The notes under the pieces were generated by a model. That model saw only the letters and a program-made list of their open reading frames with translations, searched no databases and was not told where the DNA came from. A stretch of 64,000 nucleotides of DNA from contig OY986437.1 in NCBI GenBank assembly GCA_963920525.1, positions 99,357,223 to 99,421,222 of the forward strand. Reading direction: 5' to 3'. Made by a program: the position numbers and the translations under genes. Positions 36,776 to 47,280 of this stretch are shown one piece after another (positions within the stretch are counted from its first letter, which is position 1; the number at the start of each line of letters is the position of its first letter). This stretch comes from Dichetophora obliterata. Its lineage: Eukaryota; Arthropoda; Insecta; Diptera; Sciomyzidae.

Positions 36776-38255
36776 ATGGAACGGTACACCATTGCAGAGT
36801 GGACCAATATGGTTTTATTATTTTAAGAAAACGGCCGGTCAGTAATTGCCACTCAACGTGCATACCGGCAGTTTTAAGGCCCAGTTATAATAGACGTAAC
36901 GTAATGTGGTCTAATGTCAATTGAGCAGTGTGTTTTTTCACTTATTGTTTCAAACAATACTTTTTTATACAAGTAATTATAATAAACGCAACGTAATGTA
37001 ACGGGACGTAAGGATCCGTTGGATTTCGATACCTACGTTACTTTACATTACGTCTGTTCAAAGAACAACTAAACATTGAGGTTAGATTCGACTATTGCGC
37101 TATTTTATATTGTTGAACTACGCTTTTTGTTGAGTTTGCGTTATTAATGTGATAGTTGTATATATCCACAGCTATGGATGACGAAGTTTTAATTATACTT
37201 GTACAGGAACGTGGAATTATTTACGGCTAGCAACTGCCTGGCTACTGCCTATTATAATTCCTAAAACGTTTTCTTACATTACATCCCATCACGATGACAG
37301 TTGACAACATTACGTTACTTTACATTACGTCTATTATAACTGGGCCTTTATGCAGTTCGCAACGTTCCAACAGCTCCCACTATTCGTGCTGTAGTGGCCA
37401 AATTTGAGCAATATGGGAACGTTTCAAATATGCGACGAGCGGGCAGACCTCGTTCTGGATGATCGGCAGAAAATATTTATCTCGTTAGGCACAACGTTGC
37501 AGATAACCCAGAAACTTCAACACGACGACGTTCAACGCACTTGGCTATACCGCGTGCCACTATTCGCCAAATTTTGAAAAAAGATCTACACGTCTACCCC
37601 TACAAAATACAGTTGGTCCAACAGCTCCATCCTAGTAACCTGGCATTACTAGAGTACTAGTCTAGAGTACTCCAGAACTGTCCTAAATCTCGCCGAGAAT
37701 GACCCAATTTTCTTGGAAAATTGAATGATGACCGACGAGGCTCACTTTCATCTGAGCGCGTTTGTGAATAAGCAAAACTACAAATTTTGGGGCACACACA
37801 ATCCCAAAAATCTACACCAACGTTTATTACAACCACTTCGTGTTACTGTTTGGTGTGGCGTAACCTCGCGCAAGATCTATGGACCACATTTCTTTAAAAA
37901 TTCTACAGCCACAAGCAACAACTATGGGAGCATTTGGTTTCCGCAAGATGGTGCTGAACTACAATGAACTTGTTGCGGGCAGAATTTTCGAATCGTGTAA
38001 TTTTAAAAAAACGGCGACTTGAGATGACCGCCTCGATCTAACGGCTCCAGACTTTTTCTGTGGGGCTACCTGAAGGAGAAGGTCTGCTTTAACAAATCAC
38101 AGACTATATGGGAGCTGAAAGAAAATATTAAAGCAGAAATTGCGCAAATTACACAGCTTACACTTCAAAAAGTGCTAGAAAATGCCATTAAAAGAGCCGA
38201 GGCGTGTGTAAATTGTAATGGTGGACACTTAACCGATATAGCTTTCCACACCTAA
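36776..38255 (+). pseudogene. Mariner-type transposase, copy D, broken
   Basis: The ATG at 36776 begins MERYTIAEW, the first helix of a DUF4817-like domain, with a stop a few codons later. The MITE at 36877-37347 interrupts the gene within the AYRQF region. Coding resumes at 37351 with NVPTAPTIRAVVAKF and continues through RATIRQILKKDL. TDEAHFHLSAFVNKQNY at 37728 carries the first catalytic aspartate and WFPQDGA at 37935 the second. A deletion and frameshifts follow. LTAPDFF near 38040 keeps the third aspartate, then EKVCFNKSQTIWELKENIK and a C-terminus ending DIAFHT. The stop TAA at 38253-38255 overlaps the target site of the Tc1-like insertion. Confidence 0.87.
36877..37347. mobile_element. 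PIF/Harbinger-like MITE carrying a MADF start
   Basis: AGGCCCAGTTATAATAGACG starts at 36877 and its complement ends at 37347. TTA flanks both sides (36874-36876 and 37348-37350), as expected for PIF/Harbinger. At 37174-37230 an ATG opens MDDEVLIILVQERGIIYG followed by TAG, resembling the first helix of a MADF/Myb-like domain of the kind encoded beside Harbinger transposases. This suggests a deletion derivative of an autonomous element. Confidence 0.83.
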
Positions 38256-38549
38256 GGACAGTATCGAAAATAAACTGCACACTTTCAATTCGATATTTCT
38301 CGCAGTGTAGATGTTTAATTACAAAGCGATGATCACCGAAAATTGTGCACAGTTACTGCACTGAAAAAGAAATTTCTTACAGAAAGCTAGCCAAAAGGTG
38401 TAAAATCTGGTGTAAATAGTGTCAAAAATAATACTAAAAAGTTTAAAAATACCTGTTCTCCCGAAGGTCTGCCGAGAAATGGAAACGGTCCAAGAGAACC
38501 GAAACTTGATTGAGGTAATTACTTTAATAAACAAAAATAATTCAATGTA

Positions 38550-38775
38550 TGTGTGAGATCTCTGCAGACAATGGCAAACCTCAGAGAGCAAAAATTGCCA
38601 TGTAAAGCTTCTTGAGAACGTAAGCCATTCGGAGTCGGCATAAAGCACGTAGGTCCATTTCTCGATAATTTGTGATTACACATTTAATAACACGCACAAC
38701 ACAATTGATCAACAGAAGCTAGGTCAAAGTCCTTCCAAGGGCTGAAATGGCCAGTTTATTTATTTTTTATGTGTG
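38550..38775 (+). repeat. SINE body fragment (no tRNA head)
   Basis: Matches the SINE at 49.4-49.9 kb: CTCAGAGAGCAAAAATTGCC, AAAGCTTCTTGAG, CACAACACAATTGATCAAC and CCAAGGGCTGAAATGGCC all recur in order. The tRNA-like head is not visible, so this is a 5' truncated copy inside the Tc1-like element. Confidence 0.8.
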
Positions 38776-38819
38776 AGATTTGACAAAAAAAAGCTAGAAC
38801 CAGTGTTGTCATGATCCAA

Positions 38820-39290
38820 AGAGTGAAACAAAGACATCACCTTAGAACGCACAAAAAGTACCAAAAAAAGTGAAAGACAAGTGAAAGTGTGGAAAAGAAG
38901 GATTCGGAAACTGTACGACCTTTTGCTTCAAGATAATGGTTAGTGCATTGTTATGGGTGATGAAACCTTCATAAAATGGACTCAGGAACATTACCAGGTC
39001 CCCAATTTTACACAAAACAGAAAGATGGTACTAATGACTAATCAATTTCAACAATTGGAATTGAAAAATTTGAATCAAAAGTCCTCATCTGGCAGGCTAT
39101 ATGCGCTTTCGGCCTTAGGACCACCTCATTCTTAACAAATGACACTATATCAGCAGAAATTTACAAAAGGGAGTGTCTCATTTGTCTCCTTATACCATTT
39201 TACAAAAACCACAATGTGTAAACAATATTTTGGCCTGATTTAGCCACTGCACAGTACTCCTGTCTACAGTCAAAAAAAGTCTGATTCCCT
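38820..39290 (+). pseudogene. Tc1-like transposase relic
   Basis: Scattered blocks of a Tc1-type catalytic domain occur in several frames: HLRTHKKYQKK, then RKLYDLLLQDN at about 38905. CIVMGDETFIKW at 38945-38980 carries the first aspartate. It is followed by a LIWQAICAFG-like block near 39090 read across a frameshift, TNDTISAEIYKRECLICLLI, and FWPDLATAQYS near 39230 with the second aspartate. The last acidic residue is not found. The SINE fragment upstream separates this from any N-terminal domain. Confidence 0.75.
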
Positions 39291-39764
39291 TAAATTCAGA
39301 AACTGTGTCTTCAATTCATAGGCATGGGTTTTTCTATATTCTATAGAGGTTTCTTCTTAATGTAGAGAACTGTTACATGATTTAACAATCTCATATCTTG
39401 AATTCGTTGCAACGTTATCAAAACAGCTTCCTAGTTTTAAAGACAAGGTTTTACTTAAATATAAGAAATAAAGGTATGAAAAAAGTTAAATTTCCAAAAA
39501 TTGTATAAAAACAGAAATAATTTGAAGGAAAACTTCATTGATATCAAGTCTGCTTGCAACAATCTACAGCATTATTTCTTAAATTTGGAGAAATATAAGT
39601 TACAATGCGTGGATATTTCATAGAAATACATGTAAGTTTTTCTTTTTTGTACACCACAAGTGATTTATTTTAAGGATGTTTTTCTTATATTTCTAGAAAA
39701 AAATGCTTTAAGATTATTTACAAAGCGAACGATTTTAAATGAAGCAAATCAAGCGACGATTGCT

Positions 39765-39870
39765 TAACAACTGCGATGGTCGAATGGAGAAGCTGATGGA
39801 CTTACACTCTCGCGGTTGAGGTTCAATTCTAAGGATAGTGGTAATTTTTCAATTACCACTATCAAAGAAA
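39765..39870 (+). repeat. tRNA-like sequence followed by a perfect hairpin
   Basis: TGGTCGAATGG fits a pol III A box and GAGGTTCAATTCT a B box some 45 bases later. The sequence resembles a tRNA-Ser/Leu-like head but cannot form a good full cloverleaf, so it is probably a second type of SINE head or a tRNA pseudogene. GATAGTGGTAATT at 39833 and its complement form a 13-bp hairpin directly downstream. Confidence 0.5.
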
Positions 39871-40046
39871 TTTCAAGTTAATAATAATATTTTCAGTCTT
39901 TCGTCAGTAAAAAAAATATTAATTCTCACGGGATGCTGTTTGAAATCTTAAAAAATGTTTTTTTTTTGGAAAATGGTTTTTTTTTTTCAAAAATTCCAAA
40001 GTTTTTCCAGGGATTCGAAGAAAAATTTCTTATTTTAAAATTAAAT

Positions 40047-40152
40047 TTTCTCTTACTTATAGCCGATGATCAATGAACAGTAGAAAATTTCTTTTTTTAA
40101 TAGAAAATCTTTCTCTTAGTTATAGCCGATGAGAAATAAACAATAGAAAAAC
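40047..40152 (+). repeat. Two tandem copies of a ~60-bp unit
   Basis: TTCTCTTACTTATAGCCGAT followed by GAACAGTAGAAAATTTC is repeated with small changes as TTCTCTTAGTTATAGCCGAT and AAACAATAGAAAAACTT. It lies inside the Tc1-like element. Confidence 0.7.
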
Positions 40153-41219
40153 TTACTCAAATGTCATCAAATCTCAACACAATTGGGCTAAGTTTCTTCA
40201 ATTTAGCGAAATAGTTCTTAAATGATTGTATAATTTTTCTAAACTCTTTTACACTTCTGGTGTCAATTTAACAAAAACTATGTTCCTCATTTTTTAGAAA
40301 AATTTTCTAACGATTGGGTGATGTCCTAAATTTTCTGGAAATTTTTTTCTGAGTGTATATTGCATTTGCTAAAAGAAAATAACATCAATTATTTTGCAAA
40401 AGAGTAGAACCCACCTAACGCTCCATCGCTAACATCGAAATATTTAAAAAAAAGCTGGCTTAAGGCAAGCAGTTCCGTTGCAAAAAAAAATGTGCAAATT
40501 TAATAAAGGGTATTAAACAAAAAAATCGGTGTATGTTAAGATAATAAGTCTATTTTAAAAGTTTATATGAAAATTTAATGAAAATACATATTATTTTAAT
40601 AAAAAAAGTTTGAAGTGAAAAGAAATAAAACACTTGCATTACAAGAAAAATTATGTGTGCAGTTTCTTGTCGATACAGTCCTTAATTTAAAAAAAAGCTC
40701 CATAAATAAAACTTTAATTTGCAATTTATTTCTTTTATTTTTATGGCTTCGTTGAAAAGTTATTACAGATATAAATAGGGAAAAAGCTTTTTGCCCACCC
40801 TGTTTTATTAAATCTTATTAGATAAGACGAATGGTTTTTCTGCATGTATATTTAAAAAGTTAATACACTCGAAATTCTTCACAAAAATATCACATCCCAA
40901 CCGGCCATCAATAAAGCAAACGGCAGTTGCACTTGAGAACAAGCTTAATATAAACAAAGGGTTTTAAGCTTTTAATAATATAATTTTTAACAAGCTTGCT
41001 AAAATGCAAAATCACAATAAAATTTCAATCGTATTTGAGAAACGCTTGATATTTATAACTGATTTTCTTCCAATTTGGCAAAAACAGGGTTCAACTCCGC
41101 GATAATCACAAAAAATAAAATTTAAATAAAATTTCTTGAATTAATAAATAATAATTAATTAATATAAACTTCCAAAATTAATTAAGATAAAACTTCTTAA
41201 ATATTTTATCATCCATATT

Positions 41220-41464
41220 AAGACATGAGTAGATGAAGGTGATATGTCACATTTTCGGATTTTCGGTGTTCTACACATGGATGAAGGTCTTATGTGCATA
41301 CAAACCATTTTAAAACATAAAACAGCCATGTTTGTGGCTATTTTAGAAATAAACTACTTTACAAGGTTTGATTTAGTATAGATTTCAGTACCAATGTGAA
41401 AGTTTGCACTCAATTTTCTAGAAAATAGATAATTGCGACATATCACCTTCATCCACTCATGTCT
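41220..41464. mobile_element. 245-bp MITE-like inverted repeat
   Basis: AAGACATGAGTAGATGAAGG at 41220 and its complement ending at 41464 give arms of about 29 bases with one mismatch. The interior has another GGATGAAGG. No certain target duplication; CATAT occurs close to both ends. No gene. Confidence 0.65.
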
Positions 41465-41639
41465 TCATATAGTCTTTGCTAATCACACTTATTAAATATT
41501 ATGAATTTGTATGTTTCATTAACAATACTCAAAAGTGTAACGTTCCTAAATCTCTGTTCACAGCTGTACATAATCTATGAAAATATTACTTTTTAAGCTT
41601 ATTCTACAATTGCCTGAAAAAGTTTATAAAACTATTGGT

Positions 41640-42012
41640 AATAAATGGCGAGGAAAGATCTATCCATTTTGATAGGCATTGAAACAGGACACTGTCTTAT
41701 ATGTAGGCATGCCTTTAGAATTGGAGTTTATGTGAATGACTTCTGCAGGAGTTGCAGGGATGGGGAAGAAGAGGAGTCAGCATTGCATTTCCTCTATTTA
41801 CGCTTTAGCCCGCAGAAGACAGAAGCACCTAGGTAGCCTCTTTTTTGATGATCTCAGGGATCTTGAGGAGCTAGACGTTAAGCGTCTACTGCTTTTTATT
41901 ATTAGTTCAGGGTGGTTTCACGACACCACTTAGGAAAGGACGAGTAGATCCCCTGTGGTACCACAACGGACCAAATATCTGGCCGGTCGCTACCTTAAAC
42001 TAACCTAACCTA
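41640..42012 (+). pseudogene. LINE 3' end (Jockey/R1-like C-terminus)
   Basis: The sequence encodes the last part of a non-LTR retrotransposon polyprotein in two frames. IETGHCLICRHAFRIGV and the zinc-knuckle-like CRSCRDGEEEESALHFL come first. After a frameshift near 41800, LARRRQKHLGSLFFDDLRDL and a short tail up to a stop near 41930 follow. The pattern of a cysteine pair, acidic run and histidine before LARRR is usual at the C-terminus of insect Jockey/R1/LOA-type elements. The copy ends in CTAACCTAACC (42001-42010), a common 3' tail of such elements. Upstream coding is absent, so this is a 5' truncated insertion. Confidence 0.78.
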
Positions 42013-43082
42013 TTGATAATAGTAAAATTTCCTTTATTAAAACATGTTTAATATAATATTATTTTTTAAGTTCATTCTACAACTGCCAGAAAAAGAGAAT
42101 TAACATGTGCTGAGATAATATTATTCTTTTAAGCTTATTTTACAATTGCAAGAAACAGCTTATAAAAATTATTATAGTAATATTATCACAAAGTTTTCGT
42201 TTTGGTTTTTCTACAATTGCTGTGATAGCCTTTTTCAATGGTTTCTCAAGTTTGTTCAAGCTTAAGGCTTAGTTTGTTAAGTTTGTTATAATATTTTTCT
42301 AAAGCAATTTGACCTGTTGAGATGTTGATTTTTTAGTGTAGAATTACTCAAGTAATTAAGTAAATTTATTGATGCTTTTCGGTCAGGATTACATACAAAT
42401 TTTTAACTTAGATAACCTAGAACGTCTTATTCTAATAATAATTTATAGAAAAAAAGCTTGGAGCCTACATAACAGAGTGGAAATAGTTTTGTTATTTCAA
42501 TTAAGTACTTAATGCTTGCACTAAACATTACAATATTTTTTTTAAACCTTAAAACTAAACCAACATTTTAACACTAAACACAAATATTAACCTAATATAA
42601 ATAACAAAATTATTACTCAAAGCCAAACCCATTATCCATTAATGTTAAAAAAAAACAAAAATGTTGTCTGCATATTATTTTCAAATAAAGCAAAAATTAA
42701 TAAGTTTTTAACCTATTTACCACAACAGAATATATTTTCTGGAAAATTTTTCCAAAAATATTATATATGAGAAAATAGCGATTATATTTGAGAAAAAAGT
42801 ACCCTTGTATCGAACTGTCTCAGGGGGGATTGATAGATATGGTATCATACATCATCTTCCTGCTCCGATTTTGAGCCAAAAACAGGACATTTTTTTAACG
42901 ATTTTTTGAAAAAATTCTAATGAATGGAATTGATTTATAGTAGAGCGACGATTATTAATATAAGCTTTCATCACTATATGATCCCGTTCTACAGCTGCAG
43001 AAGGTGCTTTAAAATAATCAATTTCTAAAAATTATTTTTATTGCAATAGAAATGAGTGAATAACTACAAATCAGAAAATTTT
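42013..43082. other. No gene recognised
   Basis: AT-rich spacer without motifs. GGTATCATACATCATCTTCC around 42840 hints at the repeat described at 43083 and 44668 but is too weak to assign. Confidence 0.4.
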
Positions 43083-43205
43083 CTATACAAGATTTAGACT
43101 CGATATGACAACATCTTCGTATTCCAAAATGTCCTTAAATAACACAGTGTTAAAAAAATTAAATTTTTTGTTAATATTGTAGTCGATTTCAGCAGATTCG
43201 ATCTT
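43083..43205 (-). repeat. Diverged repeat, minus-strand copy
   Basis: On the minus strand this reads IESAEIDYNI, FFNTVLFKDILEYEDVV and is a diverged inverted copy of 44668-44790. Whether it was ever coding is unknown; similarity at both DNA and protein level suggests a repeat that may have carried a reading frame. Confidence 0.6.
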
Positions 43206-43756
43206 AAGATATGTAATGTCAAATAAGAAAACATATGCATTTTTAGTCATATTTAAAAAATTCTTAAAAAATAATGGAAATAATGGAAACATGGTAAAAT
43301 CCTTCAATAAGCCCTGAATGAGAAAGTAAGCCCTTGTCTATAACTTCACATTGTTCAAACTGTATGTTTGTATGAAATTGAAAACAAATTTTTAGAGACC
43401 AGCTTTTATAGAAAATTATAGAAAATGCTGATTAAAAACTTTATGTTTGTATGAACAACACACAAAAATTAGTGTGTATCATAACTATCATGACTATAAT
43501 AACTGTAAAGATCCTTTTCAGTCTAAAAAATTAAAGAACTTGTAAGGTGACTCATTTCGAAAATTTTGGCTCACTGGAAAAAACCTATATTCTAAATTTC
43601 ATTAAACTCTGTTGACACCTGAAAGACGGACAACATGAAACAACAGGCAACTTTTCATTTTTTTATGTTAGTCAAAATTAACATTTTGTATGTGTTTTCA
43701 TAAAAGCTAGACTTGCACAATTTTAATGTTAAATTTTTGGAAATAGCATACGATTG
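43206..43756. other. No gene recognised
   Basis: AT-rich spacer between the minus-strand repeat and a possible MITE; nothing is supported. Confidence 0.4.
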
Positions 43757-44502
43757 ATTATAGGAAACACTAGTTTAAAATAAACTAGTTTATGAACTAC
43801 TTTGAATTATTTTAAGGCGGCATCCACTTCAATTTTGAATAATTTTTATTGCATTAAATATGAAGTAATTGAAAAACTACTTCAATACAAGTGGCTTAAA
43901 AACTACTTTGAATTATATGAAGGCGGAAACTACTATTGACTTGGACATGTTTTTATTGCAAATTTTTATTAGATTACAAGTTTATATATATTTAACCATG
44001 CTATCTTATCAAATATTATTAACTTTAGGCTTTCACTAACTTTTTTTTCAAAACAATAAAATAAATGATTTAATGTATAGAAATTTAAAATTTTTATGCT
44101 TTTAAATTCATCTTCAGTAAGTGGAATATTAACTATAAATAAAAAAATAATTTTAATTTAACTAATTTAACAAGGTAGTTGAAAATATATGCGATTTAAA
44201 ATTGAGTTATTTTAAAATAATTAAAAAAATAATTTAAATTTAACTAATTTAACAAGTAGTTGGAAATATATGAGGTTTTCAGTTGATTTATTTTAAAGTA
44301 GTTAAAAAAATAATTTAAATTCAACTAATTTAACAAGTAGTTGAAAACATATGCAAACGAAAGTCAATTGACTGATTTAGCGGTCATCACCATACAAAAT
44401 ATATTAGTTCGTTCTATGGAAAAAAGTCAGAATTTCAACTAGTTGTGGTTGGCAAAAAAACTACTTTTTCAACTACTTTTAAGTTAGTTGATTTTCCTAC
44501 AG
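43757..44502. repeat. Possible MITE with internal tandem repeats
   Basis: TATAGGAAACACTAGTTTAA near 43759 and the complement of GTAGGAAAATCAACTA near 44500 resemble each other as loose terminal repeats. Inside, AAACTACTTTGAATTAT recurs at 43795 and 43909. A unit of about 80 bases (TTTAACTAATTTAACAAG) is present three times between 44153 and 44350. AACTAGTT-like motifs recur through the whole span. No gene. Confidence 0.55.
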
Positions 44503-44667
44503 GGAAATTATAATCTGCTCTATCTTTCAAGTCGGCTTTGAAGATTTTACTACAATCCATTAAAATTTAATGATGGCATAATAATGCCTTAAAAACTCAT
44601 ATTTCATGCATTTAACAGTAGATCCTAAGACCAAAGAAAGATAAAAAATCAGCGATCAGCCAGATTT

Positions 44668-45080
44668 GGAATCAGCGATCATAAATCTATTGAAATTGAC
44701 CATAATATTGAAAAAACATAAAATTTTCTTGGACACCGTGTTGTTTAAGAATATTTTGGAAAAGGAAGATATTATTGTATCGAGATCAAATTTTGAATAT
44801 GCACTTTGCTATCTTATGTTTATTGATCCTTATCATGATAACTGCGATTTAAGTAATTTTAAGAAATATTTTATTTTCGAGGACACTCTGAAGAAGGCAT
44901 TTGGGGTCAGATCGTAACGAAATTTTGTTTGTGTTTAGTTTATCCTATTATCAGCTGATTTGGCCCTAATTTTTAACGATTTTTATGGTTTTTAAAAATA
45001 TATGCCTTTTTCAAGGACATTCTGGAATAAGAAGATAACGTTGTATCGGAAGAAATTTTCATAAAATCAATATTTGGGTG
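44668..45080 (+). repeat. Diverged repeat, plus-strand copies
   Basis: 44668-44790 reads LESAIINLLKL and FLDTVLFKNILEKEDIIVS and matches the inverted copy at 43083-43205. A third partial copy, TTCAAGGACATTCTGGAATA with GTTGTATCGG, lies at 45010-45045. A 74-codon open frame runs from 44690 to 44917 but resembles no protein I know. Confidence 0.5.
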
Positions 45081-45446
45081 AATACCCATAACTTCATCTA
45101 AAAATCTTTGCAATATAATCTCTTTATCAGGACGTTATCATAACGATGTTATCAGAACAGGACGACATTTTGTGTATATCCATTTCATATTTGTACTAAC
45201 CGTACATTTTAATATTATTAATTTAAGCAATTTACACATAAATTCATTAACCAAGATGATTAAATCGTCTGCCCTTTTTCCAAATGTAGTTTTTCTTTTT
45301 CGTAAATGTTTCGTAAATTTTTTGTTTTAATAAAAGTGGAAGGCATTGGCTAAAGGTAATGAAAAATGGTTAACCCTTTGACTGTCCCAGTACAAAATTT
45401 TTTTTTATAGTGTACGTCCACAGTAATTATTTGGTAAAAATGACGT

Positions 45447-45520
45447 GCATCACATGTGATACACGGAGCAATATTTAAACTATTTATTATTCAAACGTTC
45501 TGTGCATCACATATGATTCA
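45447..45520. promoter_or_regulatory. Left subterminal palindromic repeats of piggyBac copy 2
   Basis: TGCATCACATGTGATACA at 45447-45464 and TGCATCACATATGATTCA at 45503-45520 are near-palindromic 18-mers. Two relatives sit at the right end, at 47726-47743 and 47768-47785, the last touching the terminal repeat. Their placement at both ends suggests transposase-binding sites; this is inferred from position. Confidence 0.7.
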
Positions 45521-45554
45521 TGTCATTTTTATTCGTTACTATTTATTTATTTTG

Positions 45555-45605
45555 CCGTATAGTGTTAGCAACATTGAAATAAATACGTTAGCAACACTGA
45601 AATAA
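45555..45605 (+). repeat. Two tandem 25-bp repeats upstream of the transposase
   Basis: GTTAGCAACATTGAAATAAA and GTTAGCAACACTGAAATAAA follow each other about 100 bases before the start codon, in what is probably the promoter or leader of the transposase gene. Confidence 0.7.
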
Positions 45606-45715
45606 ACATGTGTGTAGAGTGAAATAAGGGGAATCCCATTTTTTGCAATTGTCGGTGGATTGTTGTACAACCATGGTAGGAGCTTCTAGCAGTCAGTATC
45701 AATTTATTAGTGAGT

Positions 45716-47278
45716 ATGGATCCATTATCATTTTACGGTCGGATAAGAAAAAATAGTAATTCAGATTTTGATAATAGAACTGGTATAAGTGATGACAGTT
45801 CAGATGAAGAGGACTTTTCTTCAGGCAGTGATGACAACTACATTTGCGAAGATGTTAATGATTCATCCGATAGTGAATCTGATAACGAAAACAACTTGTT
45901 TGACGAATGGCCGCAGATCGCCTCTACATCAACATCGTCCGTTCGGCAAGAGTGGAGCAATGATATTGCAGAAACACTAAAGATTCCTTTTATTGGCAAA
46001 CATGGTCTAAATAAGCGTATTGTAATTGAAGATGGAGTACCTTTGCCAATCAATATATTTGAGCAATTTTTTGACAGCGAAATTGTTGACCTGATGGTCT
46101 TAGAAACAAACCAATATGCGGAACAGTTCTTAGAATCCAACCAGGTTCGTCGTAATTCTCGCATGAAAAGGTGGTCAAATACTACACATGTCGAAATGAA
46201 AAAAATTATTGGTGTGATAATTACTACTGGCATTATCAAATATCCTAATATTGAAGACTATTGGAGAATGGAACCGTTATTTTATCATCCGTTGTTTCAC
46301 AATATTGGTATGAGCTACAATCGATTTTGTCTGATTTTAAAGAATTGGCATGTTGCTGATAACAAAACGGCTAATCCAGGAGATAGATTACATAAAATTT
46401 CCAATTTTTTAAATACTTTTATATCAAATATTCAGGAAATATATACCCCAGGTGAAGAAATATCTGTGGATGAAGCTATGATTTCGCACAGTGGAAGGCT
46501 TTTATTCAAGCAATATAATCGAGGAAAAAGCCACAAATATGGAATAAAATTATTCAAGTTGTGTGATATGACTGGCTATGTTTGGAATTTCTCCGTATAC
46601 TGCGGGAAAGGCACCTCTGAAAAATTACCTGGATTAGACCATGCTGGGTCAATCGTTGCCTCATTAGCTGAAGATCTCTTGAATGAAGGAAGATTATTGG
46701 TTGCAGATAACTGGTATAGTAGCATTCCTTTAGCTATGTTCTTGAAAAATAAAAATACCGAATTCTGTGGAACATTACGATCAAACAGGGTTGGTTTGCC
46801 GAATCTGAAATCTTTCAAATTGACGAGAAACGAAATAGCAGGTGCAATAAACTCAACAGGAATTAGAGTGATGAAATACCAGGACAAGAAAGAAATAAGA
46901 CTTATTTCAACTTTTCATGGTCTCAATATGCAAGAAACCGGGAAAAAAAACCGTGAAGGAAAAATAGTCAAAAAACCTGTCATAATACTAGACTATAACC
47001 GAGTCAAAGGTGGAATTGACCTCTCTGACCAAATGATATCTTACTACAGCCCAGCAAGGAAAAGTGTAAAATGGTATCGAAAAGTACTGTTTGAATGTAT
47101 TAGTATTGCAATTTTAAATAGTTGGGTTTTGTATAATAAATTTTATTCTAACAAACAAATGAAATCAGAGCAGTTTACAAAGTCAATTGCAAATTCTTTG
47201 CTTGGCATTACCGAAGAGCGAACAACTATGAAAAAAACAAAAAACACACCTCACGAACTCAGCGAAATACCTAGATAA
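45716..47278 (+). CDS. piggyBac transposase
   Basis: A 520-residue transposase that would excise and insert the element at TTAA sites. I chose the ATG at 45716 (MDPLSFYGRIRK); it follows an out-of-frame ATG at 45673. Residues 1-80 are acidic and serine-rich (SDDSSDEEDF, DSSDSESDNE), usual for the family. The DDE_Tnp_1_7 core follows, with the three catalytic aspartates at about 252 (SVDEAMI), 331 (VADNWYSS) and 435 (KGGIDLSDQM, with 438 also conserved). Conserved RGKSHKYGIK and KKPVIILDYN blocks are present. No internal stop or frameshift is seen over 1.56 kb, unlike every other transposase here. The protein ends NTPHELSEIPR, before the cysteine-rich domain, which lies in another frame downstream. 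Target binding may be impaired, but the catalytic part looks whole. Confidence 0.97.
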   Translation: MDPLSFYGRIRKNSNSDFDNRTGISDDSSDEEDFSSGSDDNYICEDVNDSSDSESDNENNLFDEWPQIASTSTSSVRQEWSNDIAETLKIPFIGKHGLNKRIVIEDGVPLPINIFEQFFDSEIVDLMVLETNQYAEQFLESNQVRRNSRMKRWSNTTHVEMKKIIGVIITTGIIKYPNIEDYWRMEPLFYHPLFHNIGMSYNRFCLILKNWHVADNKTANPGDRLHKISNFLNTFISNIQEIYTPGEEISVDEAMISHSGRLLFKQYNRGKSHKYGIKLFKLCDMTGYVWNFSVYCGKGTSEKLPGLDHAGSIVASLAEDLLNEGRLLVADNWYSSIPLAMFLKNKNTEFCGTLRSNRVGLPNLKSFKLTRNEIAGAINSTGIRVMKYQDKKEIRLISTFHGLNMQETGKKNREGKIVKKPVIILDYNRVKGGIDLSDQMISYYSPARKSVKWYRKVLFECISIAILNSWVLYNKFYSNKQMKSEQFTKSIANSLLGITEERTTMKKTKNTPHELSEIPR

Positions 47279-47280
47279 GA

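Larger units (their letters stand above)
38255..40682 (+). mobile_element. Tc1-like element inserted in mariner copy D
   Basis: AGGACAGTATCGAAAATA at 38255 matches in inverted form the sequence ending at 40682 over about 28 bases with four differences. TA flanks both ends (38253-38254 and 40683-40684). At 2.43 kb it is longer than a usual Tc1 relative because it has gained SINE-like and other sequence. A relic transposase lies at 38820-39290. Confidence 0.85.
36670..40802 (+). mobile_element. Mariner-type element copy D, split by two insertions
   Basis: CAGGGTGGGCAAAAAG begins at 36670 after TA (36668-36669); its complement ends at 40802, where the right-hand TA has become TT. The 4.1 kb span contains a 471-bp MITE with TTA duplication and a 2428-bp Tc1-like element with TA duplication. 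Removing both with their duplications leaves about 1.23 kb, the usual size of such mariner relatives, which supports the reading. Confidence 0.85.
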
